In this document: positions 9,990 through 19,954 of the stretch, in pieces
Position numbering within the stretch: position 1 is the first letter of the stretch
Layout: the number at the start of each line of letters is the position of its first letter
Source: Anthoceros angustus
Taxonomy: Eukaryota > Streptophyta > Anthocerotopsida > Anthocerotales > Anthocerotaceae
Length of the DNA: 64,000 nucleotides
Direction: 5' to 3'
NCBI GenBank assembly: GCA_010909165.1
Contig: MU008200.1
Coordinates: 372,001-436,000 of the forward strand
Position numbers and translations under genes: made by a program
The notes under the pieces: model-generated
The model's database searches: none
What the model was told of the DNA's origin: nothing
The model's input: the letters and a program-made list of their open reading frames with translations, nothing else

Positions 9990-10850
9990 CTTGCCGTAAA
10001 TTCACCAAACCTCAACCTGGACACCACACAATTGCAGTTCGTCTTGACAAGGTGTCTATCACGGGCGCCAGGACCCCGACCCACCGCAACCGTCCCTACT
10101 CCTAAGACACTCTTCTCCACACGAGCGCCTCTTACTTGCAGTTGGGATTCGTCCCTTAGGCTGCACTGTGGCCTTAGTTTTCCTACACTCTAATCCTCCT
10201 CACAACTCTCTCAATCAACAACGCCCTCTTCTCTACTCATCTACCCTTCCTTCCTCCACAATCTCCTACTCTAACACCAATTCTTTGGCTCATTAATTCC
10301 AACTCGCCCTTGGCTGGCACAGGGTCCGTCAGGAAGTGTGAGTTCTTCCTTGGGCGGTTGCTATGTGGTTTGTACCAGCGAGAACCTCCGAGTCTTTCCT
10401 GCAGTCTACCCTCAAGCCGAGAGTTCCTTGAGCATCGCCACACACTCAAAGCAAAACAATTCACAACCATTCACAAGGGAGCGGCTAGCGAGGCGCTGCA
10501 AAGAGCAAGCCCTCGACACTCCGACCGCGCGTTCTCCCTCTCTACCGGACCTGCGTTGGCTTGCACGGCACGAAATTCACGCACACAAAGTGAAGGACTC
10601 GGGAGGATGGGAGGCAAGACACGATAATTTTACTTCACAAGCTCCCTCCTTTTATAGGAGGTCCTCACATACAGCCTCCCACAGGCGCCCTCCAGCCTTT
10701 GCCTCCTTATTTTAGTGTATCCTATTGTCGGACTTTAAGTTCGACATCCAAGCATCTTGGGTAAAATTCTATTCTAGCAAATTCACCTATGTGAGCCTTA
10801 ATGGCTCTGTCAACATTCCTATCTAGCTAGTCAACACACACTCTCTTGGT
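9990..10850 (-). promoter_or_regulatory. L block (leader/promoter ahead of copia-A), minus copy
   Basis: This block precedes copia-A gag on the minus strand and recurs at 29.80-30.89, 33.39-34.42, 47.36-48.36, 50.95-51.97 and, diverged, 57.27-58.0 kb. Shared landmarks in transcription order are CACATAGGTGAA, ACCCAAGATGCTTGGATGTC, GAGGACCTCC next to TATAAAAGG, the CTTTGTGTGCGA leader and GAATTGTTTTGCTTTGAG. The minus-strand TATA box is at about 10,649-10,656. I infer the transcript start just downstream. It may be the LTR of copia-A or part of it, but TG...CA ends and a primer-binding site were not found. Confidence 0.65.
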
Positions 10851-10959
10851 GACAAGCATTAATGCCTCCTCCTCTAAAGAAAAGTCTTCCCAAGTGGCAT
10901 CTTGCCCCATGTCTTCAAGCTAATTTAAGGACTTCTTATGAATCCCTTCCTTATCTTGA

Positions 10960-12345
10960 TGCCTATCTTGAGTTCCTTCCTCCAATAAAATAGCCGGGCT
11001 CTCTTAGCCCTGGCTCATCCTCGACTTCTCCTCTTCCTCTCACTTGTGGAGCAAGTGAGCTCCTTACTCTGCACCATGTTAGGAGGTTGGTCTTCTCCTT
11101 GTGATTCTTGCTCCATTCTGCAAGATCAACCCCTCTTCCTTCTTTCTGCAAGGGCCAAGGTACTCGCCTCCCTTGCCGTCAAATCCATGCTAGCCTTGAA
11201 TCCGCTCTTCTTCCAGGACCTCCTACCATGGTAGGGTCCTCCTACCCGGTAGGAGTTCCCTGAGTCGTTTCTTCTTCCTTACCCCTTCACAGGGTGATTC
11301 TCTCCACACTGCAGCTTCTCCTTCACTTGCTTCTCCACAGTGCAAGTTTCTTCACCACATTGCTTGGGACACTCTCCAAGTCTAAGGCTTCGGTTGGACT
11401 TGCATGAGGGCCTCCCTATCATCATCATGAGGTCCCAACATTCTCCTTTCAAAGTCGCAACAACTCGTTAGTGGCCTTGAGCACCTTGTTGTGAAGATGG
11501 GCTGCAAATCGTTGTTGTGCCATCTCCAATTCTTCGTAATCCTCAAGCCATACTCCATGCTCACACTTGCTTTTGTAAGCATCTCGCTCAAGGCCAGCTC
11601 ACGGTCTTGACAGAGCCACATTCTCCGTCCTCTCATTCTGCGGTTGGCGGATCAATCTCTCTTGTAGGGCATAATCAGCCCAAATCTACGCTCCCTCACC
11701 GCCAACATATCTTTGCCGCCTCATGGCGGCCTTTCTCCTTTGCCATTTCTTCCTCCAACTCCCTATCCTCCTAGGGAGTTGTGCATTCTCCGTTCTTTGG
11801 ACTTCTCGTTCCATTTCCAATCTTTGGACAAAATGTGTCCGTTCTTCCAGCTCTTCTTCCTTCAATTCCGCCTCATGGATTTCTCCCAGCTCCTTTTCCA
11901 TGTCACTAATCTTCACGGCTGTGTGGCTATGACCCGCTCATGCCTACTTGCCTTTGTGTCCTCATTCTTTGCGGATTGCTCTCGTCTTGACCTTTCCTCC
12001 ATTAGCAGCACTTGCTTGTCTTAGCCTTCTTTTCCATGTCGCACCATGTGAGCAAGTTGCTCCACCTTCTCCTCTCGAGCTGCCAATTGCTTGGTAAGAG
12101 CCTTGTTCTCCGAATATGATGGTTTGCCTCCTTGCCTTGTCTCAAGACTCTTTTCCAAGTGCTCCACTTGAGCTTCCATCCTCATAACATCCTCCACCTG
12201 GGTTTCCGCTCGCCTACGCAATTTCCCTTGCTTGGTAGGTCCTTGTCTTCTCCCTCCGTCTTCAAGAATTCAACTCTCCTCTTGGCGGCTCCTATGTCTA
12301 CCTTCTTGAACATCTCCCTATCGCATCTCCTCCAACATGTCTAAG
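10960..12345 (-). pseudogene. RV module, V coiled-coil part (minus copy)
   Basis: Minus frames give, in order, the V protein seen in full on the plus strand at 28.35-29.46 kb: heptad-rich VEHLEKSLETRQGG, NKALTKQLAAREEKVEQLAH, then ISDMEKELGEIHEAELKEEE and ERTHFVQRLEMEREVQRT, LPRRIG, and near 11,640-11,380 LALSEMLTKASVSMEYGL and DDDREALMQVQPKP. Long runs of Glu/Lys/Leu heptads predict an extended coiled coil. Stops and shifts break it about six times. Its upstream half (R) lies at 20.2-21.85 kb, cut off by the insertion of copia-B. Confidence 0.7.
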
Positions 12346-12539
12346 TCTCCTTTCTTACCTCCGGGAGACTCAAGGCCTTTGCCTTGCTCATGGGATCTTA
12401 CATCCCTTGCTTCCCTATGATGAGCTCCCGCTCATCACTTGGTGGGCAACTCCTCCCGTGACTCCATCCGCTCGCCCACCTAGCAGGGGCGGTTGCCTTC
12501 TTATCTCCCGCTTGGGAGCTTCCAAACCGTGACTTCCTT

Positions 12540-12700
12540 TTCCCTCCTACCGTGGTAGGAGGTGCTCCTAGTAGGACTACTTCCTACCGTGGTAGGAGGT
12601 GCTCCGTGGGACTACTTCCCTCTGGTGGTAGGACTAATTCCTTGTAGGCCTTGTCATGAGAGGACGAAGGGGTCCCAAACCCACGTGGAACACCTCCCAC
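12540..12700. repeat. CCTACCrYGGTAGG palindromes at the R-V boundary (minus copy)
   Basis: CCTACCGTGGTAGGAGGTGC occurs twice within 60 bases (12,546 and 12,586 on), with degraded copies around. On the minus strand this stretch encodes the PTxVGG-type linker between R and V (compare 32,600-32,800, plus strand). Confidence 0.7.
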
Positions 12701-12710
12701 CTCGCCATGG

Positions 12711-12938
12711 AAATGGTGCAAACCAATTGGTATTTATCAATTACATTATTGTAGAAAAACAAGAAAGCATTAGTAAATTGATTGTAGCACTAGACTTATT
12801 CTAGTAGCCAAGAGACATGACCTTTGGCCTAGGGGCGTAACCCTAATGAAAGGGTAAGCTAAATAAATTAAAGCTATATACACACATACACTAGATATAA
12901 TAACTATAAGTAATAACTCAACACTCTATCTTCAATAC
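12711..12938 (-). repeat. copia-B 3' LTR
   Basis: This repeat matches 19,955-20,183 with few differences, among them an added base pair or two and TATAAG versus GGCC near the inner end. The ends may shift by up to four bases because CCATGG/CCAT is shared by flank and repeat. If TG...CA ends are required, the LTR is 12,708-12,934. Confidence 0.9.
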
Positions 12939-12947
12939 TCCCACTTG
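12939..12947 (-). other. copia-B polypurine tract
   Basis: On the minus strand the bases before the 3' LTR read CAAGTGGGA, the standard copia plus-strand primer site. Confidence 0.7.
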
Positions 12948-14057
12948 TTGATTATTGCATAGTGTCATCTTCTTCTCCATGAGCACCTTGTGCGGTAGCA
13001 GTTGAGCTTGAATGCGTGTGTGTATGCAGTTGTGACCCAGCCCCAACCGGCGTAATGGAGCAGCTACAGTGGCGGCCTGCAGGTGTGCCATAAGCATAAT
13101 AGCTTGCCTTTACGTTCCGGTCTTCATTCTTTCACGACTTCTAGGCGTGGTAGCTCCTAGGCAAGATGTCTTCATCTTGAGTCGTGGACTGTCCTCACCG
13201 CCAAGCGCCGTGTCTACGGAGGGATGCTCTAGGTAGGTTTGCGCTGTAGCTAGAAACGGCCTCCATCTCCATGAGGCAAAGGGAGTAACCACTCGGGGCA
13301 CACAGTGGGTCTTCGGGCCGCCCAAGGGAGCCGAAGGAACAGACGCCGTGCTTGAGGAGCGGCCGGCGGGCAGCAGTGCAGCAAGTGGAGCAAGAGCCCT
13401 GCAGGAAGACCCGAGATGGGAGCTCCACCTCGTCGCCCCTCCACCCTGAACCGTTTATTTTCTCGAGCTTCGTTTGATGCCCGCAGTCGAGAAGGGTGAG
13501 TTCAAGTATGCATCTGGAGCCACATCCTCTGCACCACCCAAGTTCCCGAGCCTAAGAGCAGTCGTCGGAGCGAAAATTGTTACCCTCGGTTGTGCTCGGT
13601 TCCCAGCGACCCTATTTGATGCAGTGCTTGGTCACTGAAGATGGTGAGAGTCCGTGTCAGGCTGGCTTTGATACCACATCATAAGCTTCTATAGTAAGTA
13701 TTACTCTTCTGTTTGGGCGATCCTTTCGCCACATTTGCCAATTTTTCCTAAACCCCTGCAGTGCATCGGCATGAATTCACTACCTTTTCCTAAGCTCCCA
13801 CTCGCCCCTCACAGGATCGAGGCGCTTGACGAGGAGGAGGCCGGGCACCAAGGAGAGGATCTCCTACGAGGAGAGAAGAAACTCCCTCGTTGGTGAGACA
13901 TTCTCTACTTCATCGGGCTATGCATCTTGGGAGAAGATTTGAGACTCCTACTTACATGAGTAGGAGGTCCCTTCTGATCTCTCTCCAAGCTATGATGATC
14001 CCGATGACAGCGACAGTTGTGATTGGGGCTGTTCCTAGCTCATAGGCTAGGTTAGGA
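12948..14057 (-). other. foreign insert with a second primer-binding site inside copia-B
   Basis: Between the RNase H relic and the polypurine tract of copia-B lie about 1.1 kb where only a short spacer is expected. On the minus strand 13,676-13,664 reads TGGTATCAAAGCC, one base off the canonical plant iMet primer-binding site. This points to a piece of another LTR element, with its LTR end at about 13,677 rightward and its leader running leftward. GC content is higher than in the neighbouring copia-B sequence. No protein domain was recognised. Confidence 0.5.
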
Positions 14058-14059
14058 TT

Positions 14060-14816
14060 GGTTTTGCTTGGCCTCTGGGTAGCCCTCGTGGCTGCCCATG
14101 CCCAAACTTTTCATGTGCTGTTGTGTGCGTCCCTACTCGGGGCTTTTGTGAACAAATCTGTGGATCTTTGTGGTACATACTCAGTAACGACTGATTTGAT
14201 AAGATCCCTAATGAAGTGGTATTCCACTTCCACGTGCTTTGTCTTGAGTGCAGGGGTTCTTGGCCAGTTCATGGATCCTTGGTTGTCGGTTCTAATAGTG
14301 GTGCAAGTAGGGAGTGGCAATCCCGGCTCCTTAAACATTAGCTTGCACCAAGCTATTTCTTTAGCGGCGATGTGAGGACCCGATATTGACGGTCGAAGTT
14401 ACAGCTAGGTTGCTTCTTGCTTGACCAGCATATGGGCCCTCCGCCACCATGACAACGTGCAGACCGACCTCCGTGTATCTATGTCACCAGCATAATCGAG
14501 TCGTATACGTCTCAAGTGGTGTGCGGTATGTATCGAATCGAATCCCAATGTTGGATGTTCCTTGATACCTAACCACCCTCTTAACACCATCCGGTCGTTT
14601 GACGGGGTTCTCGGTATTGCGAGAGCACACTTGTGTGTAAACTACATCGGTCGTGTAGTGTTGGCGGCATAGATAAGTTTGCCAACTCCCTTTTACATGG
14701 GGACCGACCTCATGTCTTCTATGTCCTTTTTGGTTTGGGACACATGGACTTGCTAAATTTTCTCGGATGGCGGTGGAGTCGCTGGATTTGCATCCTTCAA
14801 GCCTTTGTTCACACAT
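14060..14816 (-). pseudogene. copia-B RNase H and RT tail
   Basis: Minus frames give TRTDNQGSMNWPRTPALKTK, HVEVEYHFIRDLIKS and STDLFTKAPSRDAH (14,338-14,111), the end of RNase H. Before it are GDIDTRRSV and the RT tail with NPVKRPDGVKRVVRYQGTSN and IGIRFDT (14,700-14,500). The first acidic motif DYAGD is readable near 14,490-14,505. Several frames are needed. Confidence 0.8.
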
Positions 14817-16279
14817 TCTAAATTGTCGAGTGTGTGAGAGATATAGATCTTTTTCTATCCCTCAATAAGGATTCCCGAGCAGAAGTGCTCCAAGGTTAGT
14901 CATTTCAAACTTGGTAGATAGCGACTTGTTAACTTTGGTGATGAATGTGGGGCTATTGCGGGATAGAATCAAATCATCAACATACACTGAGATAGCACAC
15001 AACGTCACGGATCTGTAAACATACAGCATGCGAAACACATTTCACGAATCCAAGTGCACGCAGTTCTTCATCCAGACATTCCACTCTAATCTTGATTGCT
15101 TGAATATAGAGGGTTTTATTAGGCGCAAGACATGATCTTCCTTGCCTTTTACTTGTATCCGAGGATGCGCATGTAGATTTGGTGTCCAACTTGCCATGTA
15201 AAATGCGGTCTTTACATCAAACATGTCTAACTCGTAGTCTTGATGTGTGCGGGCACAGTTGTGCGAAGGTGGCTTCATCACGAGCATATGTTTGAAGTAA
15301 TCGAGACCAGCACTTGCGAAAACCACGAGCTACAAGTCGTGCTTTGTACCTATCAAAACTTCCGCCACCATGACAACGTACACCGACCTCCGTGTATCTA
15401 TGTCACCATAATCGAGTCGGTATATCGTCCACTCAAGTGGTGTGTGCGGTATATCGAATCGAATCCCAATGTTGGATGTTCCTTGGATACCTAACCACCC
15501 TCTCTTACCAGTCCGGCGTTTGACGGGGTTCTCGGTATTGCGAGAGCACACTTGTGGTGTAGGCTACATCGTCGTGTAGTGTTGGCGGCATAGATAAGTT
15601 TGCCAACTCCCTTTAGGGACCGACCTCATGTCTTCTATGTCCTTTTTGGTTTGACACATGGACTTGCTAAATTTCACCGGATGGCGGTGGAGTCGCTGGA
15701 TTTGCATCCTTCAAGCCAAGCTGTCACACATTCTCAGTATGTGTGTGAGAGATATAGATCTTTTTCTATCCCTCAATAAGGATTCGAGCTGAAGTGCTCC
15801 AAGGTTAGTCATTTCAAACTTGGTAGATAGCAACGTTAACTTTGGTGATGAATGTGGGGCTATTGCGGGATAGAATCAAATCATCAACATACACTGAGAT
15901 AGCACAACGTCACGGATCTGTAAACATACAGTCTGCAAACACATTTCACGAATCCAAGTGCACGCAGTTCTTCATCCAGACATTCCACTCTAATCTTGAT
16001 TGCTTGAGCCATAGAGGGTTTTATTAGGCAAGACATGATCTTCCTTGCCTTTTACCCGTATCACGAGGGCTGCATGTAGATTTGATGTCCAACTTGCCAT
16101 GTAAAAATGCGGTCTTTACATCAAACATGTCTAGCTCGTAGTCTTGATGTGCTGCCAGGGCACAGATTGTGCGAAAGGTGGCCAGCTTCATCACAGGAGC
16201 ATATGTTTTGAAGTAATCGAGACCAAGCACTTGCGAAAAGCCACGAGCTACAAGTCGTGCTTTGTACCTATCAAAGCTT
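14438..16279. repeat. tandem duplication of about 920 bp within copia-B RT
   Basis: The segment from TCCGCCACCATGACAACG (14,438) to CCTATCAAAACT (15,358) is repeated from 15,359 to about 16,279. Both copies hold the RT active site (YVDD codons at 14,973-14,984 and 15,880-15,891). The copies differ mainly by one- to six-base gaps, many at CAG or CTG. Confidence 0.9.
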
Positions 16280-16335
16280 CCATCAGCCTTTACCTTCAGT
16301 TTGAAGACCCACTTGCAAGACACCACCTTACGTGA
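14977..16335 (-). pseudogene. copia-B reverse transcriptase, partly doubled
   Basis: The minus frame 16,326-16,024 reads CKWVFKLKVKADGSFDRYKA, RLVARGFSQVLGLDYFKTYA and YELDMFDVKTAFLHGKLD, the fingers and palm start of copia RT. The catalytic YVDD follows in the region AISVYVDDLIL. Because of the 920-bp duplication the palm is present twice, once in each repeat. An intact enzyme cannot come from this arrangement. Confidence 0.9.
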
Positions 16336-17074
16336 GGTAACTTAGCTAGTTCCCATGTTCCATTTTTGATCAAATCATATTCTAATTGAATTGCCTTTTT
16401 CCTCTGCGGCGGTCGTGACTAAGAGCTTCTTCGTAGGATTGAGGTTCGATAGGATCCGAGTAGTCGCATTAGTTGGTTTTCTAAAGTCCCTGATAATGTC
16501 AGTGCCGTCTATCTCTTGCGGATAACGGCTCGGGTTGTGGTGGAGCTTCGGGCAAGGGTTGAATCTCGGGTTCAACCTCGGCATCACTCGAAGATGAGCA
16601 TCTTGACCTCATCCTCGTCAATGTCGGATCGAGTCCGTGGATCGGTCACTGGCTGGAGGTTCTTGCAAATGTTCGCAAAATTTTAAGTTCATCTCCTTGC
16701 TCCGAGCATCATTTCTTGTTCTTCCCCTGAGCAATCTCCAAGAGCGTAATCATCAACGATGACGTCGGGCAAGGTAGAAAGATCAAAGTCCTCCTGTGGG
16801 AGTAGCTCCCACTTGCGCCAAGTTCGACCTTCATCAAAGGTCACGCTCGTGCATAGACCACCTTGTTCGAGGTACGCCACTTATAAGCTTTTATACCTTG
16901 ATATCCTATCATGAGGTACTTCTTGGCCTTAGCACTAACTTGGTTCGCTTAGGGATGAAAGCAAAAGCGATGCATCCGAAAGTGCGAAGATGTTGGATAG
17001 CGGCTTGCGTAGAAAGCTTCAAAGGGGTCTCCAATCACGGCAGTTGTGCGTGCGTAAATACACACATAAGGGCT
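16336..17074 (-). pseudogene. copia-B integrase C-terminal region and IN-RT spacer
   Basis: Minus-strand pieces read CTSVTFDEGRTWRKWELLPQ with an acidic stretch after it (DVIVDDYALGD, 16,830-16,735), then Pro/Ser-rich sequence with EIQPLPEAPPQPE. IQLEYDLIKNGTWELAK at 16,395-16,340 leads into RT. The early part resembles the variable linker between integrase core and RT in copia elements. Confidence 0.65.
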
Positions 17075-17604
17075 TCACCGGAGGATAGTGGCAAAGAGGC
17101 TTGGTGAAGCATAGGAGACCATCTCCTGCGGTGTCAAGTTCAAGCGCTCGGCAACGCCATTCATTGCGGCGTATACACAAGCTGTAAGTTGTGCCCTATC
17201 CCTTCGTCCTTCGGTGAGTGCGGAATTCATTAGATGTGAATTCTCCACCATTGTAGGACTTTCCGATTTTCCTGTCCATCTCTTGCAAGTTTCATGTAGT
17301 CTTTGAGCAGAGAAGCATTCACTTTTAGCTTTCAAGATGTAAGCCATGACAAATCTCGTCTTGTCGTGTGAATGTAAGGAAGTATCGCCACCACCAATTG
17401 AGGGGTCAGTGGCCCACATATGTCGATGCACAAGTTCAAGCACTTGGAAGCTCGTGAGGAGTCTTGTTCTTGAAGGCTGCTTGATGACGTTTGGACACAC
17501 AGCTTCACAGAGGTAAGGATGGCAACCGCCAATTTTACCATCATCACAGTCACTAGACTAGTTTTTGCAACTTTGCGTGAGGGTGACCTAAGCGTGCATG
17601 CCAT
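17075..17604 (-). pseudogene. copia-B integrase core and zinc-binding part
   Basis: Minus frames read ARLGHPHAKL-like residues near 17,600-17,560, then IDICGPLTP (first acidic region, about 17,420), KAKSECFSAQRLHETCKRWT, and AAMNGVAERLNLTPQEMV (the third acidic residue, E of AER, near 17,140). Order and spacing match copia integrase. Two or more frameshifts. Confidence 0.8.
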
Positions 17605-18060
17605 AACCTAGCTTCTTCTTGCTTGCTTGTCTCGAGCGACCTTGAAGCTAGGCTAGCCTTGGCATGGTGTAGTGTGCGGTCTAAAGAGATCATGGTCGAT
17701 GATCCATAGGCTAGGATTTTGCGATGATCAAAAGCATCTATAATCCTACATTCGGAGTGAAGAGGATGTGACTTTGATTATCCATGTTCAACCTTCTAGC
17801 AATCAAGTTTCTTGTCATTTTACATGATACATCCGTAAGCAAGAGTGTGATGCACGAAGGGGCGGGTAACAAGTGCCACGAGCAGCCTACTATCGTCACC
17901 TAGGTAAACAAATCATTGTGAACTAACGATGTGAATGAACTGTAATAAAGCAGATGTGTGTTGCAAGGAACCACTCTATGGGTTTGCCTTGAGTATTTGC
18001 GAGACAAGCATGTGGGTTAGCAAGAGGGTAGGAAAACTCCCTGGTCCCTACGGTGGTCTG
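17605..18060 (-). pseudogene. copia-B protease region, degraded
   Basis: On the minus strand this stretch gives VHNDLFTWVTIVGCSWHL-like and LLTDVSCKMTRNLIARRLN, followed by HILFTPN. These fit the second half of a copia protease and the linker to GAG-pre-integrase (V-P-x-x-x-K-N-L-I-S). The DSGA site itself was not found. The assignment rests mainly on position. Confidence 0.45.
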
Positions 18061-18064
18061 AGCC

Positions 18065-18895
18065 TTGTTTAGTCACCACAACATGTGTCGAGAAGTGGAG
18101 TTGCCCTCCTTGCGAGGTACTCGGGCTTCTTCGACACTCGGACTCCCAATGGCACGGAATTTGGCACCGGTGGCACTTTCCAGCCTTCTTGGGCTTCGTG
18201 TAGAGCTCCTTGAGCTACTAGCACCGAGGTATTTTGTCTACCTCGAGTTGGGCTTCTTGCCCTTTCCTTTGTTGTTAGTGTACAAAGCTTGCATTTACGC
18301 TTGAATTGTCCTCTTGTGACTTCTTCCAAGAAGAGCTCCCACTAATTCGCAAATGTTGTTTTGGGAGATCAACAGCCTGGCAATCTTCCGCCCTTGTAGT
18401 TGCGAGGTGTTGAATGAGGTCACAAATGTGCCCAAGATTCGTGGAGTGACATCATGAAATGCGAATGAGAGCCCGGTCCTTCACACTATCACTGCGCACT
18501 TTCAAACTTGGAGATTAGGGATCAAGGTAGTCGTGTTTTCAATGGATTCTCCTTCTTTCATCTTCAAGTTTTGTATGTTGTCATCATTTGACTTGTGTCA
18601 TCGCCCAAATAGACTTTGGAGCCGTCCAAATATCGGTGAGGTTTTGCAACAGTCTGTCTCAACATGTCGATTGACGACCACTCCGTAGGAGGAACTGCGC
18701 TTCGTCCTTTATGGTCCAAGCATCAAGTGCCGATCTGAGGGGTGCCGATTCGAGACTTTGACGTCCCATGAACCCAGGCCACAACGCTTGTTTTGAAGGG
18801 CACCACGCATTCTAAGTACCCGGATGTCATAATCCCCTTGAATCTATCCTTCTCTTTGAATCCTCCCGCTAAATTAGAGTCACCCATGTTTAGGA
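18065..18895 (-). pseudogene. copia-B gag
   Basis: A start at about 18,888 (minus) gives MGDSNLAGGFKEKDRFKG. Then, after a shift, come a gag-like helical region and a basic tail near 18,320-18,230 (FKRKCKLCTLTTKERA) with two cysteines that could be the remains of a CCHC knuckle. The position between the leader ORF and PR-IN supports gag. No full domain can be read in a single frame. Confidence 0.55.
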
Positions 18896-18991
18896 GTCGT
18901 TAGTCCCCTCAGTGAGGATTTTATGGATGAATTTCTAATGCACTGTGACCTGCAGCTAGAGGATTCGAGAAGAGTTATGATGCTACGTGCA

Positions 18992-19504
18992 TCAGGATGG
19001 GCTGCAAATGCAGCCTTTCTGAGGTAAGATGGGTTGATCGTTGGTCACCACATGCAAAATTGACCAACTCCTATCTACCTTTTCCCTAATGTTGTGTTTC
19101 CTAATCTCCCATCGATTAAAGGAATAGGTCATGCAGGATGGACACGAGTTTGGATTCTCAAATTTGTGATGCTTGTTAGTTTTTGTAGCATGCTTACAAG
19201 CTGTCCCTCTGATTGCAGGGTTAGCAAGAAGAGCAGGCCTCAACAAAGCAAGCAATTTGAAATCCAAGTGACCAATCTGATCCAGCAACGATTGTAAGTC
19301 CTCAGAAACAGCAGCAAGCTTTCGACTTATGTTTTCAAAACGTCTGTCTACATGTCGCTGTTGTGATTCTAGTCTAGAACTTAAATGTGTGATGCTGGTA
19401 TGTGGTGCTACGTTTGTGGTTAGGAAACCCCGAGGATTGCCGTTACCAACAATGGCAGGTTGCACATTTGGGAGATTGTGTGGAGTCCTCGCCGAGGGCG
19501 GCAC
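18992..19504 (-). CDS. copia-B upstream ORF with coiled coil
   Basis: This open frame of 170 codons lies between the primer-binding site and gag. Residues 40-75 are heptad-rich: SSRLESQQRHVDRRFENISR then KLAAVSEDLQSLLDQIGHLD, a predicted coiled coil. A Cys/His-bearing piece follows (NPSCPSC-like: NPNSCPSC). The start is GTG; an ATG may be lost upstream. Copia-C also has a coiled-coil ORF just ahead of its gag. The function is unknown. It could be an N-terminal extension of gag separated by a frameshift. Confidence 0.5.
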   Translation of the reverse strand: MPPSARTPHNLPNVQPAIVGNGNPRGFLTTNVAPHTSITHLSSRLESQQRHVDRRFENISRKLAAVSEDLQSLLDQIGHLDFKLLALLRPALLANPAIRGTACKHATKTNKHHKFENPNSCPSCMTYSFNRWEIRKHNIREKVDRSWSILHVVTNDQPILPQKGCICSPS

Positions 19505-19688
19505 GATGGTGAAGATCGTGAGTTCTTCTCACGTTCTCTTGCGCACCATGTTGTATTTGGCGATGCGCCATCCAGCCGCATCGCGTCACGAGGATCGCCA
19601 TTCATTTGGCAATTCTTGTGTTTTGGAAAATTCCAAGAAACATATTGTAATTTTATATGATTTTATAAAGATATTTGCCACTTCGCGT

Positions 19689-19743
19689 CGTTCTAGCGTG
19701 TCGATGACTTGCTTTGCAACAATCGGCGAGATGCGCTAGAACG
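19689..19743. other. 10-bp inverted repeat in copia-B leader
   Basis: CGTTCTAGCG at 19,689-19,698 pairs exactly with CGCTAGAACG at 19,734-19,743 across a 35-base loop. Confidence 0.6.
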
Positions 19744-19810
19744 CTCCTAGAAATGCAAAATTTCTATTAACAAATCAAGCAAAAATAGCTACAAAAGGTT
19801 TCTCAAACAT

Positions 19811-19932
19811 TTTCTTGATTTCTTATTAGAAACTAATTTCTAATCAAGAAACAAACACAAAGAACATTTTATGCACATCAACATGTGCACAATTTAATGT
19901 GCATTCTTGTGAATGCAATGCACTAGCATTGC
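19811..19932 (-). other. cluster of stem-loops next to the copia-B primer-binding site
   Basis: Four perfect stems lie in 122 bases: 19,811-19,820 with 19,842-19,851 (10 bp), 19,872-19,889 (7 bp, 4-base loop), 19,901-19,916 (6 bp, 4-base loop) and 19,915-19,932 (7 bp, 4-base loop). The last touches the primer-binding site. In the element RNA they would form the 5' leader, where dimerisation and packaging signals are common in retroelements. Confidence 0.65.
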
Positions 19933-19941
19933 TCGATACCA
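19931..19941 (-). other. copia-B primer-binding site
   Basis: The minus strand reads TGGTATCGAGC, the initiator Met-tRNA complement TGGTATCAGAGC with the A of CAG missing. The same one-base lesion occurs in the copia-C site at 57,062-57,072. Confidence 0.8.
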
Positions 19942-19954
19942 TTACGAAATATGG

